In this document: positions 34,194 through 44,077 of the stretch, piece by piece
Numbering within the stretch: the first letter of the stretch is position 1
Layout: each line of letters starts with the position of its first letter
Assembly: GCF_001625695.1 (NCBI RefSeq)
Contig: NZ_AUXY01000072.1
Location: 1-64,000 of the forward strand
Source: Pseudoalteromonas luteoviolacea H33-S
GTDB lineage: Bacteria; Pseudomonadota; Gammaproteobacteria; Enterobacterales; Alteromonadaceae
DNA: 64,000 nt
Direction of reading: 5' to 3'
Made by a program: the position numbers and the translations under genes
Notes under the pieces: generated by a model
What the model was told of the DNA's origin: nothing
Databases searched by the model: none
Seen by the model: the letters and a program-made list of their open reading frames with translations, nothing else

Positions 34194-36264
34194 AGTATTG
34201 CAATACGATCAGACCTTGTACCGAGTCCTCATGGTGTTTGATTATTATGTGCTGTGGATAAAAGTTCATAATGACAAAGCCTTTCCTGAGTTTGTTGAAA
34301 TAGCGGAACTAGAGCAAGGCTTTCAAGATGAAGTACTCACACGTACAGATGACCCTTATAGTGATATTGTAAAAGTTACGCCAGAGTTTGGCTCTACTGC
34401 TCAAATAAAACGAGACGATAATTATGCTGCGATTAGACCATTGGTAGAATTAGAAGACTGCTATGAACCTAAAGCTCGTGGCAGGATGGTAAATCAAATC
34501 GTAGCTGAAACAGGCAAAACGAAGCAGTCTATTTATCGTTTTGCACGTAGGTATTGGCAAAGGGGACAGGTGCCAAATGCATTGCTGCCTGATTATAAGA
34601 ACTCTGGCGCGAAGGGTCAGAAACGTAGAGCGACAACTAAAAAGTTGGGTCGTCCACGTAAATATATGCCTGGCATAGGTGCTTTGATTGATGATTTTAC
34701 CGAAAAACTATTTCGAATAGCCATTGAACGCCATGTACTGACCGACAAAGGTAAATCATTTACCTATGCACATAACCGCCTTAAAGATATATATACCCAG
34801 TACTTCCCTGAACTACCTGAATCGGAATTGCCGACGTATTGGCAAATGGAGCATTTCTATAAACGGGAGTACCGCCAGGTAGAGAAGATTGAGAAGCAAG
34901 CTGGTGATATTAAACTGAACAAAGATATTCGACCGCTAACAGGCACCGCTGCCGCGGATGTTTTGGGCCCAGGTATGCGTTATGAGATTGATGCCACCAT
35001 TGCAGATATTTATCTAGTCTCTGATACAGAAAGAGGAAATATCGTTGGTCGCCCAGTGATTTATATGGTTATTGATGTATTTAGCCGTATGGTAGCTGGG
35101 TTCTATATTGGTTTTGAAAACCCTTCATATGCGGCCGCTATTCAAGCGTTGCATATGGCTTCTACAGATAAATCTGAATATTGCCGTGAACAGGGCTTTA
35201 AAGTATCGCCTGAGCAATGGCCATGCATTGGATTACCTTCCGCTTTATTAGCTGACAGAGGTGAACTAATGGGCCACCAAATCGAATGTCTGGAAAAAGG
35301 TTTTGGGGTGCGCCTTGAAAATACGCCTCCTTTTAGGAGTGAGGCCAAAGGCGTTGTTGAAAGGTCATTTCGCACGTTTCAGCAAGTATTCAAACCATTT
35401 TCACCAGGTGTGGTTACCGGATCTAAAATTAAAAAACATGGCGAAAGAGATTATCGCCTAGATGCTAAATTGACGATTAAAGAGTTCACCAAAATAATAT
35501 TAGCTTCAGTACTTTATCACAATCAATATCACGTAATGAAAGATTATGACAAAGCTGTTGATATGCCCACTGACTTGCCAAACAACCCGCTCGCCATATG
35601 GAATTGGGGTTTGCAGCATCGCACGGGTCGTTTGAGAAAACCTGAGGCAGAACATCTCCGTGTAGCACTGATGCCGAGAACACGTGCAACCATTTCCGAT
35701 TCAGGAGTCTGCATATTTGGCGTGTATTACACCAGTGCAGAGCTATTAAAATTGGGCTGGATGCACCGCGGTAAGGAAGTAAAACGTCCTAAAACAATTG
35801 AAGTAGCATATGATTTGGCTATAGCTGATTACATCTACCTTTATCCCGACTCGAATAAAAATGAATACTTTGTATGCCAGCTTGCAACGCGTTCAAGACA
35901 GTTTTCTGGGGCTAGTTTCTGGGATGTATGGCAGCAAAGTGATGAGTTAAAACAAACGCATGCCGAAGCAAAATTGATAGCTGATGAGCGTAAGCGAGCG
36001 CTAGAGCGTCAAGTGATCGAGGTGGTTAAACTGGCAGAAAAGGCCGCGCCAAAACACAACGGTTTGTCAGATGCAGAGCGTATTCGCAATATTCGTGGCA
36101 ACCGTGCAGAAGAAAAGGACAAAGAACGTAAAGCATGGGCTTACAAACCCGTAGAGATCGATACCAGTCAATCAGCCGAGGTGCACTATCTTGCAGAGCC
36201 GGATGACGATTTAGATTTTCCTGATTTTTCAGCTCAACTTTTTAAGGATGATGAAGACTCATGA
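34177..36264 (+). CDS. tnsB: Tn7-type transposase subunit TnsB (DDE integrase)
   Basis: TnsB binds the repeated end sites and joins the 3' ends to target DNA. The GTG at 34177 is chosen because aggagg lies 6 nt upstream and overlap with tnsA is small; an ATG at 34147 is also in frame. The protein has 695 residues (Tn7 702). The DDE residues lie in RYEIDATIADIYL, PSALLADRGELMG and FRSEAKGVVERSFR. N-terminal HTH regions (for example TGKTKQSIYRFARRYWQRGQ) would read the end sites. The stop overlaps the tnsC start (ATGA). Confidence 0.97.
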   Translation: MFQINEVLQYDQTLYRVLMVFDYYVLWIKVHNDKAFPEFVEIAELEQGFQDEVLTRTDDPYSDIVKVTPEFGSTAQIKRDDNYAAIRPLVELEDCYEPKARGRMVNQIVAETGKTKQSIYRFARRYWQRGQVPNALLPDYKNSGAKGQKRRATTKKLGRPRKYMPGIGALIDDFTEKLFRIAIERHVLTDKGKSFTYAHNRLKDIYTQYFPELPESELPTYWQMEHFYKREYRQVEKIEKQAGDIKLNKDIRPLTGTAAADVLGPGMRYEIDATIADIYLVSDTERGNIVGRPVIYMVIDVFSRMVAGFYIGFENPSYAAAIQALHMASTDKSEYCREQGFKVSPEQWPCIGLPSALLADRGELMGHQIECLEKGFGVRLENTPPFRSEAKGVVERSFRTFQQVFKPFSPGVVTGSKIKKHGERDYRLDAKLTIKEFTKIILASVLYHNQYHVMKDYDKAVDMPTDLPNNPLAIWNWGLQHRTGRLRKPEAEHLRVALMPRTRATISDSGVCIFGVYYTSAELLKLGWMHRGKEVKRPKTIEVAYDLAIADYIYLYPDSNKNEYFVCQLATRSRQFSGASFWDVWQQSDELKQTHAEAKLIADERKRALERQVIEVVKLAEKAAPKHNGLSDAERIRNIRGNRAEEKDKERKAWAYKPVEIDTSQSAEVHYLAEPDDDLDFPDFSAQLFKDDEDS

Positions 36265-37931
36265 ACTTGCCAGCTAATATCTTTCACGCGATGTATCAGG
36301 AGTCTGATATTGGGCGTTATAAAGGCAATCCGTTTATCGAAGCTTTACCCAGAGTGAGCAAAATTGAAGAGTTGAAAATCAAGTTGGAGGGTAAAGTAAA
36401 ATACAATCCCGCAGCCGGTTATTTAGATGCAAGGCAGCGCGCTCATGAATTATGTGGTTTGCTTGATGATTTCTTTCAACCGCTTTCGATGCATGTGGCG
36501 TTAGAAGAAAAAATAGCGCTGATGATCCGCGGTGGCTATGTTGCCAGAAACATCGCAACTGGCCAGCTACAACAACACTTACAAAATGGCTACGAGCGGC
36601 TGATGACGGGAGACATTAGTAGCTTTCGTTTTGCCGAAGCGCCCTCAACGGCACGTTGTTTATCGCTTATTGGTTGCTCTGGATGTGGCAAAAGCTCCAG
36701 TGTGCTAAGAATATTGGCCACTTACCCGCAAGCGATCTATCACGAGCAATATAATACTTACCAACTCACCTATCTGCGTATCGAATGCCCTGTGGATGGG
36801 TCATTGAAAAGCTTATGCTTAAATTTCTTTCAGGAGGTCGATAAACATCTGCACACCGATCTTACTGAAAGGTATGGACGCAAACGTCACAGTACTGAGG
36901 TTCTGTTGTCATTTATGGGGCAAGTTGCCAATCAATACGCCATTGGCGTGTTAGTGATTGATGAAATTCAGCGGTTAGGCCGTAAGCAAAAAGAAGGGCA
37001 AGAACGAATGCTCGAGTTTTTTGTCGCCTTGGTGAATATTATTGGTGTGCCGGTGGTTTTAGTTGGCACTCCCAAAGCAAGACCCATATTTGAACTTGAG
37101 TTGCAATCTGCAAGGCGTAGCACTGGGATTGGCTCTATGGTGTGGGAACCCCTGCCACAGCATAAAAATAGAATCGATAAAGCAACGGGTAAGCCAAAGC
37201 CCACCGAGTGGCGATTGTTGACCGATAAGCTCTGGCAGTATCAGTGGCTGATCCATCGTGATGAGCCGCTCACAGAAGAGATCCGCAACACCTGGTTTGA
37301 GCTGTCTCAAGGCGTGCTTGATATCGTGGTTAAGTTATTTGTGCTTGCACAACTTCGTGCAATTATCACTGGGGTTGAAAGGCTATCTTCAAAGCTACTT
37401 GTGAAGGTGTACGAGTCTGAACTACAGCCTATTCATCCAATGATTGAAGCACTTAAATCGGGAAAAGTAAGGAGTATCGCCAAATATTCAGATTTGAAAT
37501 ACAAAGAGATTGATAAGCGATTGCTAGAATTGAGCAAACAGATCTCTGAAGTCACTGCGACTAAGTCAGACTCATTGCCTTTTGCCAGCGACTCAGAGGC
37601 CATGAGGCTGTATAACCTTTTGCTAGGCATGGGATGTGAATCCGAGTTATTGGTACCATTGGTACAGAGGGCCATCAAAGATAACCCAAACCTGCAGGTA
37701 AGAGGGCTTATTCCACTCGTTCTAGAATGGTATGAGCAAACGCCAAACGAAGTGGAAAAACCCAGAGAGAAGCCTGCACTTATCAAGCTTAAGGAGTGGC
37801 ACACACTGCCAAGCGACGATTTACGTTTTGGCTATTCTCAACACAAAAAGCAATCGGGCGAGCTTTACCAATATTATAAACAACAAGGAAAGATATTTGA
37901 TATGACAGCTTGGCTGAAGCAAAACGTGTAG
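36261..37931 (+). CDS. tnsC: Tn7-type regulator TnsC (AAA+ ATPase)
   Basis: TnsC bridges target selectors (TnsD, TnsE) and the TnsAB transposase and mediates target immunity. The protein has 556 residues (Tn7 555). Walker A is LIGCSGCGKSSSVLRIL near residue 140, Walker B is IGVLVIDEIQRLGRKQ, and the sensor strand is VVLVGTPKA. Translational overlap with tnsB (4 bases) and a 1-base gap to tnsD show one operon. Confidence 0.96.
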   Translation: MNLPANIFHAMYQESDIGRYKGNPFIEALPRVSKIEELKIKLEGKVKYNPAAGYLDARQRAHELCGLLDDFFQPLSMHVALEEKIALMIRGGYVARNIATGQLQQHLQNGYERLMTGDISSFRFAEAPSTARCLSLIGCSGCGKSSSVLRILATYPQAIYHEQYNTYQLTYLRIECPVDGSLKSLCLNFFQEVDKHLHTDLTERYGRKRHSTEVLLSFMGQVANQYAIGVLVIDEIQRLGRKQKEGQERMLEFFVALVNIIGVPVVLVGTPKARPIFELELQSARRSTGIGSMVWEPLPQHKNRIDKATGKPKPTEWRLLTDKLWQYQWLIHRDEPLTEEIRNTWFELSQGVLDIVVKLFVLAQLRAIITGVERLSSKLLVKVYESELQPIHPMIEALKSGKVRSIAKYSDLKYKEIDKRLLELSKQISEVTATKSDSLPFASDSEAMRLYNLLLGMGCESELLVPLVQRAIKDNPNLQVRGLIPLVLEWYEQTPNEVEKPREKPALIKLKEWHTLPSDDLRFGYSQHKKQSGELYQYYKQQGKIFDMTAWLKQNV

Positions 37932-37932
37932 T

Positions 37933-39450
37933 ATGGCGTGCTTACCTATACCTTATCGCGATGAACTGGTTTTCAGTGTCATTGCAAGGTATGGCGTATA
38001 TAGCTTATCGCTTTCTTCTAAGCTGTTATTAGAGGATGTCTTTAGGAGTAAAACAGTAGTGGCTTCAGTGGCTCTACCAAACCACTTACAACAGATAGCC
38101 GCTCATTATCAACACAACCCTCAACTGACAGCTGAGAGGTTATTGAGAAAGCATACTCTCTACCCGTTGTACTCCCCATTTGTTCACCCCGATATTGCAA
38201 AGCGTGCCAAGAGCAATATGCTGTTTGGTTGTGAAAGCTCGGCAGAATTGCAGCTTGGCAAAGCTGCTTCCATTGTAAAAAGTCCGCTGTTTTTAAAGTA
38301 TTGCCCCCAATGTTTAGCTGTGCAGTTAGATGTTCATAACGAATGGTACTGGCATCGCCTTTGGCAAACGCCTGGTGTGATGAGTTGCCCGCTCCATGGG
38401 GCACTTTTAAATAGTAAGGTGTATGTGCACTCAAATCAGAAGCATGTTTTTTCACCTTTAAATCCAGTTAATGTACAAACGGCCATAGCCCAAAGGATAT
38501 CTAAAAATCATCAACGACTTTCCAAGCATGTACAAACTTTGTTAGATGCACCTGAGGTGCATATACATCCCAAACAATGGAGTTCTTTTTATCGCACCGT
38601 GGCACATACATTGGGCTTGCATCGCGGTAAACATATAGACCACCAAGGATTAAGTTGCTTGCTAAACACATATTGGGGCAAGTCTTTTTTAACTCAGTTG
38701 GGACTGAATATTGATAATAACGTCGAGTCAAATTGGCTGAGAACCCTGTTTAGAAAGCACCGAAAATCTTTTAGCTATTTGCAACACATATTGGTATGGC
38801 AAGCATGTTTTGAGGAACACCTAGACCCAATCGCATTACTGAATGATGTGGCAAAGGACGTGTATGCTGAAGACCTTAGTCGGCAAACTGCTTTACCTAC
38901 CCAATCAATCGATCAAGATAAACGCGAACAATGGCAGCAAGCGGTGGTTGAGTTTGGCGTAAAAGGTGCCCGTAATAATGGATTTTCAGGGCTGTATATC
39001 TGGCTTTATCGTTATGATAGAGACTGGCTTTTGTCATTTAATCAATCATATACCCAGCAACGTACGAAGCAACTAGATAAAGTTGACTGGCACGAACGAG
39101 ACCTGATTTACGTAAAGCAGTTTATTAAGTTGCGAAATGCCATAGAGCTGAACCTTCAAGCACCACGACTTACAAAAAACTGGTACTTTTTGCAGTCTAA
39201 TATTTCTTTATCTCAGATCAAACACCTAAAAAAGTTACCCTTATGTAAATTGTTTTTAAATAAATTTTGTGAAACTATAGAGGAATACCAATGCCGTCGT
39301 ATCGCTGTGGCATGTATTTTTTGTGATCAACATCATCAAAATTATAGACATTGGCATATTCAGCGTTTAGCACGGCTCAGTAAGGACAGGATCCGCCCTT
39401 TAACGGCGGAATTATTGGGATGTGTTGTATCGAATGTATCAAGCGGATAG
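37933..39450 (+). CDS. tnsD: attTn7 target selector TnsD (TniQ family)
   Basis: The protein has 505 residues (Tn7 508). The N-terminal TniQ domain (MACLPIPYRDELVFSVIARY) is followed by the zinc-binding knuckle (YCPQCLAVQ ... HRLWQTPGVMSCPLHG) and a long C-terminal DNA-binding part. It would recognise the 3' end of glmS and direct insertion just downstream, which matches the element's actual place. Its end overlaps tnsE by 29 bases. Confidence 0.95.
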   Translation: MACLPIPYRDELVFSVIARYGVYSLSLSSKLLLEDVFRSKTVVASVALPNHLQQIAAHYQHNPQLTAERLLRKHTLYPLYSPFVHPDIAKRAKSNMLFGCESSAELQLGKAASIVKSPLFLKYCPQCLAVQLDVHNEWYWHRLWQTPGVMSCPLHGALLNSKVYVHSNQKHVFSPLNPVNVQTAIAQRISKNHQRLSKHVQTLLDAPEVHIHPKQWSSFYRTVAHTLGLHRGKHIDHQGLSCLLNTYWGKSFLTQLGLNIDNNVESNWLRTLFRKHRKSFSYLQHILVWQACFEEHLDPIALLNDVAKDVYAEDLSRQTALPTQSIDQDKREQWQQAVVEFGVKGARNNGFSGLYIWLYRYDRDWLLSFNQSYTQQRTKQLDKVDWHERDLIYVKQFIKLRNAIELNLQAPRLTKNWYFLQSNISLSQIKHLKKLPLCKLFLNKFCETIEEYQCRRIAVACIFCDQHHQNYRHWHIQRLARLSKDRIRPLTAELLGCVVSNVSSG

Positions 39451-41050
39451 GTTTAAGAAGCTGCCAGACAACGCCAGAATTCAAGGGCTAGGCAATCTAT
39501 TTAAGTACCATGGACGAAAAACATGGGATATTGGCGTACGTATTCATAATACGACTCGTGGATCTTTGAAGTTTAGCCAGCTTCCATACTTAAGTCGACA
39601 GGTCGTACTTAACCAAACTGTTTCAGCTATCCCGCTAGGTTTCCCAGTTGAATTTAATTTCCCCGATCGCGCTACTTGGCAAACCGCTTTTGTGAGAGAC
39701 TGTGGGTTAGTAAAGTTTAAGTTGGGAGATGAACAATCTCAAAAATGCTTTAAGTTTGATAGTGAAGAAAAGACCGTTTACTTGCCTCAGCTAGAGCTTG
39801 CTAGGGCTTTGTTCTTCACAAACAACTATTTAGCAAATGCAGCGTTAATTAATAGTGCGCTGGATTTTGAATTTGACGTTGATTATAGCCCTAGAAATGA
39901 TGATGAAGAATTCCCTCTCGATATCGTGATCAATGCCCTACCGACAACACAATGCCCAAAAGTATTATTTGAAAACGAAGGCTTTAAGCATCAAATCGCT
40001 TGGATATTACTTAACAGCGACATTAAAAGTGCATTTAACAGTATATATCAGTATTTTTCGCAGGAGTTAGTGACAACACCTAAGCATCAACGTTGGACGT
40101 TCCGATTCGATCCTCCCCAACTTGAAGGGGTAAAAGTTGCTGCAAGGGGTTGGAAGTCTCCAGATGAAAATAAATGGTTTATCAATCGAATAGAGTTATT
40201 AGAGGGGTTGTACTTTCCTGACATTACAGACATTGGCTTTTCGCACCCCAATGTGACTGAAAGAAAGCCAGGCTCTGGCAAAGGAAAAGGGGGCACCTAT
40301 CCTCAGCTGCCCACACAGAGGGAAATAGATGAAGAAAGCGATGGCAGTGAAGACAATGAGTCTGCATTGATTTTTTGTGAGGCTACGCAGCGCATATACA
40401 ACAGAGTCCCACGCACCCGCAAAGTTAATGCAAAACCTAGAAAATCCTCTGGGGGTAAAGAAGATGAAGATAAACCCAGCGCCTTACCACCTGATGTCAG
40501 CACCGATGATCCGAATTCTAGAGGTGATACACCTAGGGCTGCTGTCGATGGTTTAGATGATCAAACAGATAATGCCCATTTATATCTCAACAAATTCGAT
40601 AGCTTCTTCAAAATGCTGGAGATATTAGAAAAAGAGCACGGTGTTAAACAAAGTAAGCCCATCGTTCGCAAGCTACCAGAAGTTGGCCGCAGTGAGAGTC
40701 ACCTTATGGTAGATGGTTCGCCTAGATGTATGGCTATTGTGCGGATTGAATATCAAAACGAAAGTTACTTTTTATTAGAGGTGGATACCTCGGATGGCAG
40801 AGCTTCCATTGCCACCAAAGTCATTTCAGCTCGATCATTGGCATTAAGGGGAAAGCTTTGCGACTTTATAGCTGAGATAGAAAGAGGGTTGCTTAGTAAT
40901 CAGTTCTGTTGGCCAAAGAAATACCTTGATGAACTGGTTGGTGAAGGCAATCACAAAAGCGTACGCCATCAACCTTCAAAGAATAAGGGGTGGTTGAGTG
41001 AGGAAGATGTGAATAGATGGGCTAAGAACTTTGAAATTGCTATCGGTTAA
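39422..41050 (+). CDS. tnsE: TnsE-family target selector for replicating or mobile DNA
   Basis: In Tn7, TnsE guides insertion into conjugating plasmids and replication forks by contacting the sliding clamp. The protein has 542 residues (Tn7 538) from GTG 39422; an ATG at 39434 is also possible. It has a TnsE-like N-terminal half (GNLFKYHGRKTWDIGVRIHN), a low-complexity acidic/basic linker near 290-400, and a conserved C-terminal domain (PRCMAIVRIEYQNESYFLLE, then SNQFCWPKKYLDELVG). Having both TnsD and TnsE implies two targeting routes. Confidence 0.9.
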   Translation: MLYRMYQADRFKKLPDNARIQGLGNLFKYHGRKTWDIGVRIHNTTRGSLKFSQLPYLSRQVVLNQTVSAIPLGFPVEFNFPDRATWQTAFVRDCGLVKFKLGDEQSQKCFKFDSEEKTVYLPQLELARALFFTNNYLANAALINSALDFEFDVDYSPRNDDEEFPLDIVINALPTTQCPKVLFENEGFKHQIAWILLNSDIKSAFNSIYQYFSQELVTTPKHQRWTFRFDPPQLEGVKVAARGWKSPDENKWFINRIELLEGLYFPDITDIGFSHPNVTERKPGSGKGKGGTYPQLPTQREIDEESDGSEDNESALIFCEATQRIYNRVPRTRKVNAKPRKSSGGKEDEDKPSALPPDVSTDDPNSRGDTPRAAVDGLDDQTDNAHLYLNKFDSFFKMLEILEKEHGVKQSKPIVRKLPEVGRSESHLMVDGSPRCMAIVRIEYQNESYFLLEVDTSDGRASIATKVISARSLALRGKLCDFIAEIERGLLSNQFCWPKKYLDELVGEGNHKSVRHQPSKNKGWLSEEDVNRWAKNFEIAIG

Positions 41051-41165
41051 AGATGTCATTTGCTAGTATTAAAAGATTTGTTTTAGGTTAATAATTAGGT
41101 ATGTGTTTTAAAAAACTAGGGGTTGTAAACCTTGATATGATGATGAGTAAAGGCAGCGTATACCA

Positions 41166-42467
41166 ATGAGATTTATAGATTTATTCGCCGGTTTGGGCGG
41201 GTTTCATCAAGCTTTAAGTAAGCGAGGTGCTGAGTGTGTTTTTGCATCAGAACTAAACCCTAACCTTTCGGAACTCTATATGAAAAATTTTGGGATTCAG
41301 CCACACGGTGATATAAGAAAAGTTGATCTTAATTCTATTCCTGAACACGACATTTTGTGTGCAGGTTTTCCATGTCAGCCGTTTTCAAAAGCTGGAGATC
41401 AAAAAGGACTAGAGTGTCCACAGTGGGGAAATCTATTTGATTATGTAGTGGCGATTTTAAAACTTAAGAAGCCTAGATACTTCATAATAGAAAATGTACC
41501 CAATTTGATAAAGCATGATAAGGGAAGAACATGGGAAACAATATGTGGCAAGTTAGAAGAGGACTATTCAATAGAGTTCACTAAGTTATCTCCCCATATG
41601 TTTGGCATACCTCAAAAGCGGGAGCGTGCATTTATTGTCGGAGATTTAAAAGGGCTAAATGGATTTGACTGGAAAAAACCGATCGATTTGCCCGCAGTAT
41701 CTGTTCACTCAATATTGGATAATAACCCTACAGATGCCCGTACATTGAATGAAAACCATAAAAAGTATTTAGAAGTTTGGCAGGAGTTTATTACTGCTTT
41801 CCCTAAAAATGAAGATTTACCTACTTTCCCTATTTGGGCAATGGAGTTTGGAGCGGATTACCCATTAGATAATCTTACTCCTAATGCGATGAGCTATAAG
41901 GGGTTAGATGAATACAAAGGTGCTTTTGGTCGATCTCTTCGAGGGTTATCTCCAAGTGAAGTTGAGAGCGCACTACCTAATTATGCCAGAACAGATTTGG
42001 AAAAGTTTCCTGATTGGAAAATAGATTTTATTAAAAAAAATCGGGAGTTTTATAATCGACACAGCGAGTTAATAGACCGCTGGGTTGATAAGATAAAAGA
42101 TTTTCCTCCTAGCTTTCAAAAGCTTGAATGGAATTGCAAAGGGAGTGAGCGTGATATTTGGAAACACCTCCTTCAATTTAGAGCGAGTGGTATACGTGTG
42201 AAAAAGCCAGATACGGCACCATCACTTATAGCTATGACTACAAGCCAAGTGCCAATTATTGCTTGGCAAAAGCGCTATATGACACCTCGGGAATGCAGTC
42301 GACTTCAAAGCATGGGTGAGCTTGAATTCCTTCCAGACTCTAAAAGTGGTGCGTATAAGGCATTTGGAAACGCTGTTAATGTAGATGTAGTTTTACATAT
42401 ATTCGATTCTCTAATTTGCCGCTCAAGCTCAGAAAAAGTTGATGAACTCTTAGAAATGGGAATGTAA
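41166..42467 (+). CDS. DNA cytosine-5 methyltransferase (Dcm type), transposon cargo
   Basis: The protein has 433 residues. It has the m5C methyltransferase motifs: I FIDLFAGLGGFHQAL (SAM binding), IV with the catalytic Cys70 in GFPCQPFSKAGDQKG, VI FIIENVPNL, VIII GIPQKRERAFIVG, and IX/X RECSRLQSMGELEFLP with AFGNAVNVDVV. The target recognition region lies between 215 and 340. It starts a four-gene operon (1-base overlap with the GHKL ATPase gene) and would protect host DNA from the nuclease of the same operon. Target sequence cannot be read from the protein. Confidence 0.95.
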   Translation: MRFIDLFAGLGGFHQALSKRGAECVFASELNPNLSELYMKNFGIQPHGDIRKVDLNSIPEHDILCAGFPCQPFSKAGDQKGLECPQWGNLFDYVVAILKLKKPRYFIIENVPNLIKHDKGRTWETICGKLEEDYSIEFTKLSPHMFGIPQKRERAFIVGDLKGLNGFDWKKPIDLPAVSVHSILDNNPTDARTLNENHKKYLEVWQEFITAFPKNEDLPTFPIWAMEFGADYPLDNLTPNAMSYKGLDEYKGAFGRSLRGLSPSEVESALPNYARTDLEKFPDWKIDFIKKNREFYNRHSELIDRWVDKIKDFPPSFQKLEWNCKGSERDIWKHLLQFRASGIRVKKPDTAPSLIAMTTSQVPIIAWQKRYMTPRECSRLQSMGELEFLPDSKSGAYKAFGNAVNVDVVLHIFDSLICRSSSEKVDELLEMGM

Positions 42468-44077
42468 TGTCTGTTGTGAACTCTGTAAATATTAGACCGG
42501 GTGTAAATGTACTCGCAGTTCTCCCTCATTTGAACTACAAACCTTGGTTTGCACTTGCAGAGTTTGTTGACAATTCTATCCAGAGCTATATTGACCATAA
42601 AAAGAAACTTCAATGTATCGAAGGAAAGAAATTTAAGTTGGTTGTTGAAATAAGCTTTGATACTCCTAATAAAACTATTGTTATTTCAGACAATGCAGCT
42701 GGCATATTTTCTTCAGATTACCAGAGAGCATTTCGCCCAGCTGAAATCCCACCAAATGCTACAGGTCTATCAGAGTTTGGTATGGGAATGAAGAGTGCTG
42801 CTTGTTGGTTTGCACCAACCTGGAGTGTTCGCTCTAGTGCATTGGGCGAGAGAGTTGAACGAACAGTAATTTTTGATATAGAAGAAATCGTGCATGATCG
42901 TACTGAAGAATTGAATGTACTGTCTATGAATGTCGCTGAACAGAAGCATTATACAGAAATTCGACTAGAGAACATTCGTCGCTTTCCTCGTGGAAAAACG
43001 ATTCAAAAAATAAAAGAACACTTGGCGAGCATATACAGAGTTTTTACCCAAGAGAGTTCACTCTCTTTAGTTGTAGATGGGGAGGAGTTAGTTTACGAGC
43101 CCCCAGCTATACTAATAGCCCAAAGTTTCAAGTCCCCTAATAGTGAACCAATCATTTGGAAAAAAAATGTAGATATCGACTTGGGAGAGGGTAAATCAGC
43201 AACAGGTTTTGTGGCCATCAGAGAGGTTGCAAATACACGATTAGCAGGTTTGGCTCTGTTTCGTCGGAAGCGTTTAATCATGGGAAGTGCTGATGAAACC
43301 TACAGGCCAGAAGAAATTTTCGGGCGTTCAAATACTTATCCATACCAGAGGATTTTTGGCGAAATTCACCTAAAAGGGTTTTTCGTATCTCATACCAAAG
43401 ATGGAGTTAAATGGGAAGAAAGTGAAGATGAGTTTTTGAAAAAGCTCCGTAAAGAGCTATTAGATGAACAAATGCCTTTGCTGCAGCAAGCTCGTGAACA
43501 TCGAGCTAAACAGGGAGTGCAACATATTAGAAAGGAAGCGGTTCAAGCGCTGAATAGTATTGCGGATAGCCTTAATAGTACTAACCTCTCGGTCCCAACA
43601 GAGCCAGTAAATGAAGAACCTAAAACAAAGGTTGATTTCAGTAGTAAACATGAAAATACGGCAAGTACTCTTCCTGAACTAAACAAAAGAGATTTGGAAA
43701 AGGTTGAGTTTAAGTTGTTTTTTCGTAGTGAAGCTTGGCTTGTTTCATTAGAACTATCTTACGCAGACGATAATGCTGAATGGCTTTCCATTAGCAGCTG
43801 GCCTTCTATTAAAGATCCCTCTCCTCGAGAGGTGGTGGTGCGTGTCTCTATGTTGCACGTATTCATGACTCAATTCCCAACTTTAGATGAAAGTAGCTTC
43901 AAATCCGTATTAAATATTGCAGCTGCAATGGCTTTAGCTGAAGTCGTTGCGACAGAACTGGCCGATGAGAAACCAAGTTCCATTCGGCGGTATACAAATG
44001 AAATACTAAAAAATCAAATGGCAAGGAGAGTTATAGGTGACCGACAGATTAGCAACGATAAGAATACTCGACAATGA
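42467..44077 (+). CDS. GHKL ATPase (MORC/HSP90-like), defence operon
   Basis: The protein has 536 residues. The N-terminal ATPase has the N-box ALAEFVDNSIQSYI, the G1 motif VISDNAAGI and the lid GLSEFGMGMKSAACWF. A transducer-like domain follows (FAIREVANTRLAGLALFRRK region) and then a helical and C-terminal alpha/beta part. MORC-like GHKL ATPases are known in bacterial restriction-modification-type operons together with a Dcm methylase, Z1 protein and REase fold nuclease (Iyer and Aravind described this association). It overlaps the methylase gene by 1 base and the Z1 gene by 41 bases. Confidence 0.88.
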   Translation: MSVVNSVNIRPGVNVLAVLPHLNYKPWFALAEFVDNSIQSYIDHKKKLQCIEGKKFKLVVEISFDTPNKTIVISDNAAGIFSSDYQRAFRPAEIPPNATGLSEFGMGMKSAACWFAPTWSVRSSALGERVERTVIFDIEEIVHDRTEELNVLSMNVAEQKHYTEIRLENIRRFPRGKTIQKIKEHLASIYRVFTQESSLSLVVDGEELVYEPPAILIAQSFKSPNSEPIIWKKNVDIDLGEGKSATGFVAIREVANTRLAGLALFRRKRLIMGSADETYRPEEIFGRSNTYPYQRIFGEIHLKGFFVSHTKDGVKWEESEDEFLKKLRKELLDEQMPLLQQAREHRAKQGVQHIRKEAVQALNSIADSLNSTNLSVPTEPVNEEPKTKVDFSSKHENTASTLPELNKRDLEKVEFKLFFRSEAWLVSLELSYADDNAEWLSISSWPSIKDPSPREVVVRVSMLHVFMTQFPTLDESSFKSVLNIAAAMALAEVVATELADEKPSSIRRYTNEILKNQMARRVIGDRQISNDKNTRQ